Positions 60,892 to 64,000 of a stretch of 64,000 nucleotides of DNA are shown here, in pieces; within the stretch, counting starts at the first letter, position 1; every line of letters begins with the position of its first letter. The notes under the pieces are model-generated. The model was not told the origin of the DNA. It saw only the letters and a program-made list of their open reading frames with translations, and ran no database searches. The position numbers and the translations under genes were made by a program. Origin of the DNA: Eutrigla gurnardus (taxonomy: Eukaryota; Chordata; Actinopteri; Perciformes; Triglidae); assembly GCA_963514095.1 (NCBI GenBank), contig OY741276.1, positions 5,638,586 through 5,702,585 on the forward strand, read 5' to 3'.

Positions 60892-61493
60892 GTAAGTCCG
60901 GGAGGGAGGGGAGGGAGGGAGGGAGGAAAAGGAGGGTGGCGGCGTCGGAGGGACAGAAGGATAGATGTTCGTCAAAAGCAGACATGATGGGGGAGGTGGA
61001 CAGAATGACAGTTTAGGGTCGTGGGAGGAGGCAGCAGAAGAGACATAGGTGAGAAAATGGGAGGGAGGAATTTGGGCAAGTTTGGAAGACACAAAAAGTG
61101 GCAAGAAGGTGTGAGGAGGAGGAGGAGGAAGGTGGGAGGCGGAGGAGGAAGGTGGGAGGCGGCTCGGCGAGGAAGCTAGGGAAGGAGACGTTAGGTAACG
61201 AGGGATGAAGGGGAGGATGGGAGGCAGAGGGAGAAAGAGAGGCTCTTGTGTGGTCAGCCTGTGTGTGAAGAGGTTGGCCGTGCTCCAGTCGCCTCTCAGT
61301 GAGCAAGTGTTAACCACATGGCTACCTCCCTCTCTCCCTCTCTCCCTCTCTTCTGCTCTCTCAGATGGTGGGCCGGTCAGCGTCGCTCTGGCCCTTCACT
61401 CTTTGTTGACCACTGGGATTATTATCTCCCCGACGCACACTCTGCAAACACACAACAGCAACATCCTTATCACGCTGACCGTACACCCCGTAA

Positions 61494-61494
<1 letters not shown>

Positions 61495-61577
<83 letters not shown>

Positions 61578-61598
61578 ACACTCACACACACACACACA

Positions 61599-61690
<92 letters not shown>
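61495..61690. repeat. (CA)n microsatellite, 196 bp
   Basis: The longest array in the window. CA with several ATACA and CTCA interruptions spaced about 25-45 bp apart, some in repeated larger units. Confidence 0.98.
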
Positions 61691-61691
<1 letters not shown>

Positions 61692-61873
61692 GTTCACCTT
61701 GCTGTGAAACAAAGGAATCAACCCTTTGAAAAAAAAGTTACGTTGTGAAAATGATGAGAAATTAAATCAATGATTGTAGACTGAGTGAGGATTTCTCCCA
61801 TCATCTTCATACCAGAAGAGTGTCCTCATCGATTATATGTGTCTTACTCTGGTTGACGGCAGTAGCGTCTCAT

Positions 61874-61875
<2 letters not shown>

Positions 61876-61948
<73 letters not shown>
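61876..61948. repeat. (TG)n microsatellite
   Basis: Pure TG array, an inverted partner of the 61495-61690 array 186 bp away. Confidence 0.96.
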
Positions 61949-61952
<4 letters not shown>

Positions 61953-62399
61953 TGGGTGTGTATGTGTGAAATACGTCAGTCTCCGGTGTCTGACAGCAGT
62001 AAGGACTGCTGTGGGACTAGCGGGCGGTGTGTGAGCTGTCAACACGGACTTCTTTTTTTTTTTTTTTTTTTCACCCCCCCTGGACCTACCTTTACACACA
62101 CACACACACACACTAATAAGGCATAATTAGCCACACTTCTATCTTCCTCTATCACACTTCTTCACACGTGCGCTGGTTTCCCCCCGACATATAACTTTTG
62201 CTTTACACCATGTGACATTAATGTCTTCTGCAAAACGTCCATCATGTTGTTAATGTAGTCAGACTAACTTGCATCTGCTTGTTTTTTATTTTTATTTTAA
62301 GCCATAAATTGATATTCAAAAGCCAGTGCTTATTGCATGTATGCATGCATTTAATTTTGAAAAGTGTCACTTGAATTATTACTTATTATATAAAGGATA

Positions 62400-62560
62400 C
62401 ACAGGGTCGCCCATAAAGTTGGAATAATTTGCAAATGCCTTGTCTTTTATAGCACCGAACAAATGTTGTGTATGAATTAATTTCACTCGGGTAATTGGGA
62501 CACATAATGTAATCATTGCACCTGGTCAAAAGTGATTACTGATGCATTTAAATAGGAATA
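62400..62560 (+). repeat. Possible DNA-transposon end fragment
   Basis: Begins ACAGGGTCGCCCATAAAGTT, the kind of CAGGGTSNCCCATAA terminus seen in some Tc1/mariner-like and related elements. No opposite terminus is found in the window, so it is a fragment at best. Confidence 0.3.
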
Positions 62561-62689
62561 AACAGAGAAAAAAATAATGTTTGTATGTACTTTATTGGCA
62601 ACAATGTATATATAATTTTATATAATTTTCTCCATATACATACATCTATATCTTCCCTCCTCTTTACCTTATATCTATAACTCAGTCAG

Positions 62690-63070
62690 CAGTGTGAGCT
62701 CGTTAACATAGTCCCAACCAAGGTTCCCCTATCCTACGAGCATGCAATATTATTCATATCTTGATATTGGCCTCAGCTCGCTTTCCCCCGTGCCTGCATA
62801 ATGCATGTTGGACAGGGTCAGATGCATTGAGACAAGTGCGCGGCATGCAGCGGTGCTGTGCCTTTTTTGGAGACGGCAGTGTCTCAGAAAACACTGTGCA
62901 GTTAAACAGTCGTTGCCTTTTCCTCCGCGAGGTGGAAGTCAGGCCAGACATCCTAATGAGGAACTGAAGAAGTCGCCACACCAGGCCGGTGTCATCTCGA
63001 GCCACTTGTCTGTTTAATATAAGTTAGCAGCACATTGGTAATTGATTAAACAAGCAAATGCCGGTGCAGA
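62690..63070. promoter_or_regulatory. Candidate conserved non-coding element in intron 6
   Basis: A repeat-free 380-bp block with GCCTGCATAATGCATGTTGG, CAGACATCCTAATGAGGAAC and CACATTGGTAATTGATTAAA. The 13-mer CACATTGGTAATT also occurs at 19426-19438 in intron 3. A texture-based call only. Confidence 0.25.
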
Positions 63071-63429
63071 GCTGTGGCATTTTTGAACAGAGAGATGGAA
63101 TAAAAAAAAAAAAAAAAGCTTTCTCCGTCCGTCTTTTCAGACCAGCTAATACAAAATGATCCTCATTAAGCAGAAAAGCGGGGGTCATGTAGAAGGTTTA
63201 GATTTTCCAGCCAAATACACTTGTCCTTAGATGCAGGGATTGCGAGACTCGGGATAAAGATTAATGAGTGAGCAGGTTGGGTCTCTGTTGTTGCCCCTTG
63301 AATTTTGACCTTTGACCCCCGAAGTCAGCAGGATGTTCGTGTGTATGACCTCGCCTCTATCGTCCACGCCTCCTCCCCGCACTGCTTTACTCTCCGCTGC
63401 TCAGCCTCTGTCCGCCTCGGAGTAAGCTG

Positions 63430-63430
<1 letters not shown>

Positions 63431-63470
<40 letters not shown>

Positions 63471-63573
63471 CACGCACATAAAACACACACGCTGTTATGC
63501 AAAGGCTCACACATACCGACGGACAAAGGGGTAAAGGAGGTGGAAAAAGGAACTAAGGTTTTGATGTGTGTGC

Positions 63574-63631
<58 letters not shown>

Positions 63632-63752
63632 ACGTGTGCATGCACGTCTATATCCTTCTCCTTCACCTCTGTGAGTCGGGGTGGGTGGTGGATCAGATCA
63701 AACCTCTTTAGCATGGCTGTTTTCATCTTTTACAACAGCACCCACCCAAGAC

Positions 63753-63800
<48 letters not shown>
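63431..63800. repeat. Cluster of CA, TG and CA microsatellites
   Basis: CA 63431-63468, TG 63565-63630 (with TGCG and TTTG steps) and CA 63755-63800. Confidence 0.94.
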
Positions 63801-63802
<2 letters not shown>

Positions 63803-64000
63803 TTTTTTTCTTATTCTATACACCTCACACTCTAACTCCCGCTGAGCTGCCAGACCACCTGCACACAGCCATTCAGGAACACACACACTCAAACATATAC
63901 CCTCATTCCTCATTATATAATAATATCCACCATTACACAAAAATACCATAAACCGTGCTGGAATTACCACCTGTGTTGTTCTGTATTTAAACCTATGAGA

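Larger units (their letters stand above)
60892..64000 (+). other. fam172a: fam172a intron 6, left part
   Basis: Starts GTAAGT and runs past the edge. It holds a purine-rich GGGA/GGA tract with a duplicated 20-bp-type GGAGGAAGGTGGGAGGC unit (about 61120-61160), large CA/TG arrays and a repeat-free block at 62690-63070. No further exon with AIYVWDHF-like coding is visible on the plus strand. Confidence 0.8.

Noticed and set aside
60601..61317. 238-codon open frame on the minus strand
   Set aside because: Antisense shadow of fam172a exon 6 plus the purine-rich tract that follows it.

Overview
The window is vertebrate nuclear DNA, most probably from a ray-finned (teleost) fish. The evidence is GT-AG spliced exons separated by very long introns, a very heavy load of (CA)n/(TG)n microsatellites, small hAT-type elements and fish-style non-LTR debris. 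The exons spell a protein that I recognise as the vertebrate FAM172A/ARB2A family (Arb2-domain, alpha/beta-hydrolase-like fold). Almost every open frame in the window is chance or microsatellite sequence; only about 1 kb is supported coding sequence.

Layout. 1-3063: non-coding, read as the last intron of an upstream plus-strand gene. 3064-3241: terminal coding exon of that gene, followed by a 3'UTR with AATAAA at 3867. In other vertebrates the gene placed tandemly upstream of FAM172A is KIAA0825, so this exon is tentatively its last one, by position only. 3.9-6.5 kb: short intergenic region. 6.59-6.93 kb: candidate promoter and 5' leader with an RFX X-box next to an ETS site. 7257-60891: six fam172a exons (7257-7383, 7951-8052, 11303-11403, 21802-21867, 23319-23510, 60673-60891), giving the first 262 residues in one consistent frame. 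The remaining roughly 150 residues, including the expected nucleophile (AHSYGG-type) motif, lie past the right edge. 60892-64000 is intron.

Intron 5 is 37 kb and holds no second gene that I can support. It carries many microsatellites, two inverted-repeat elements, one orphan exon-like block (31841-31982) and several moderately AT-rich, repeat-free blocks with homeodomain-type cores. FAM172A is known to neighbour the developmental regulator NR2F1, so these blocks are candidate long-range regulatory elements; this is inference, with no alignment behind it.

The more interesting points are: (i) three competing AUGs at the fam172a 5' end that could give secretory and cytosolic/nuclear forms; (ii) CA/UG microsatellites lying where they could affect splicing of exons 3 and 4; (iii) a cleanly bounded 342-bp hAT MITE with a perfect 8-bp target duplication and repeated ACGATAC motifs; (iv) a 215-bp fold-back element; and (v) Gln in place of the usual His in the HGSG motif. 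I did not find a wholly new system.
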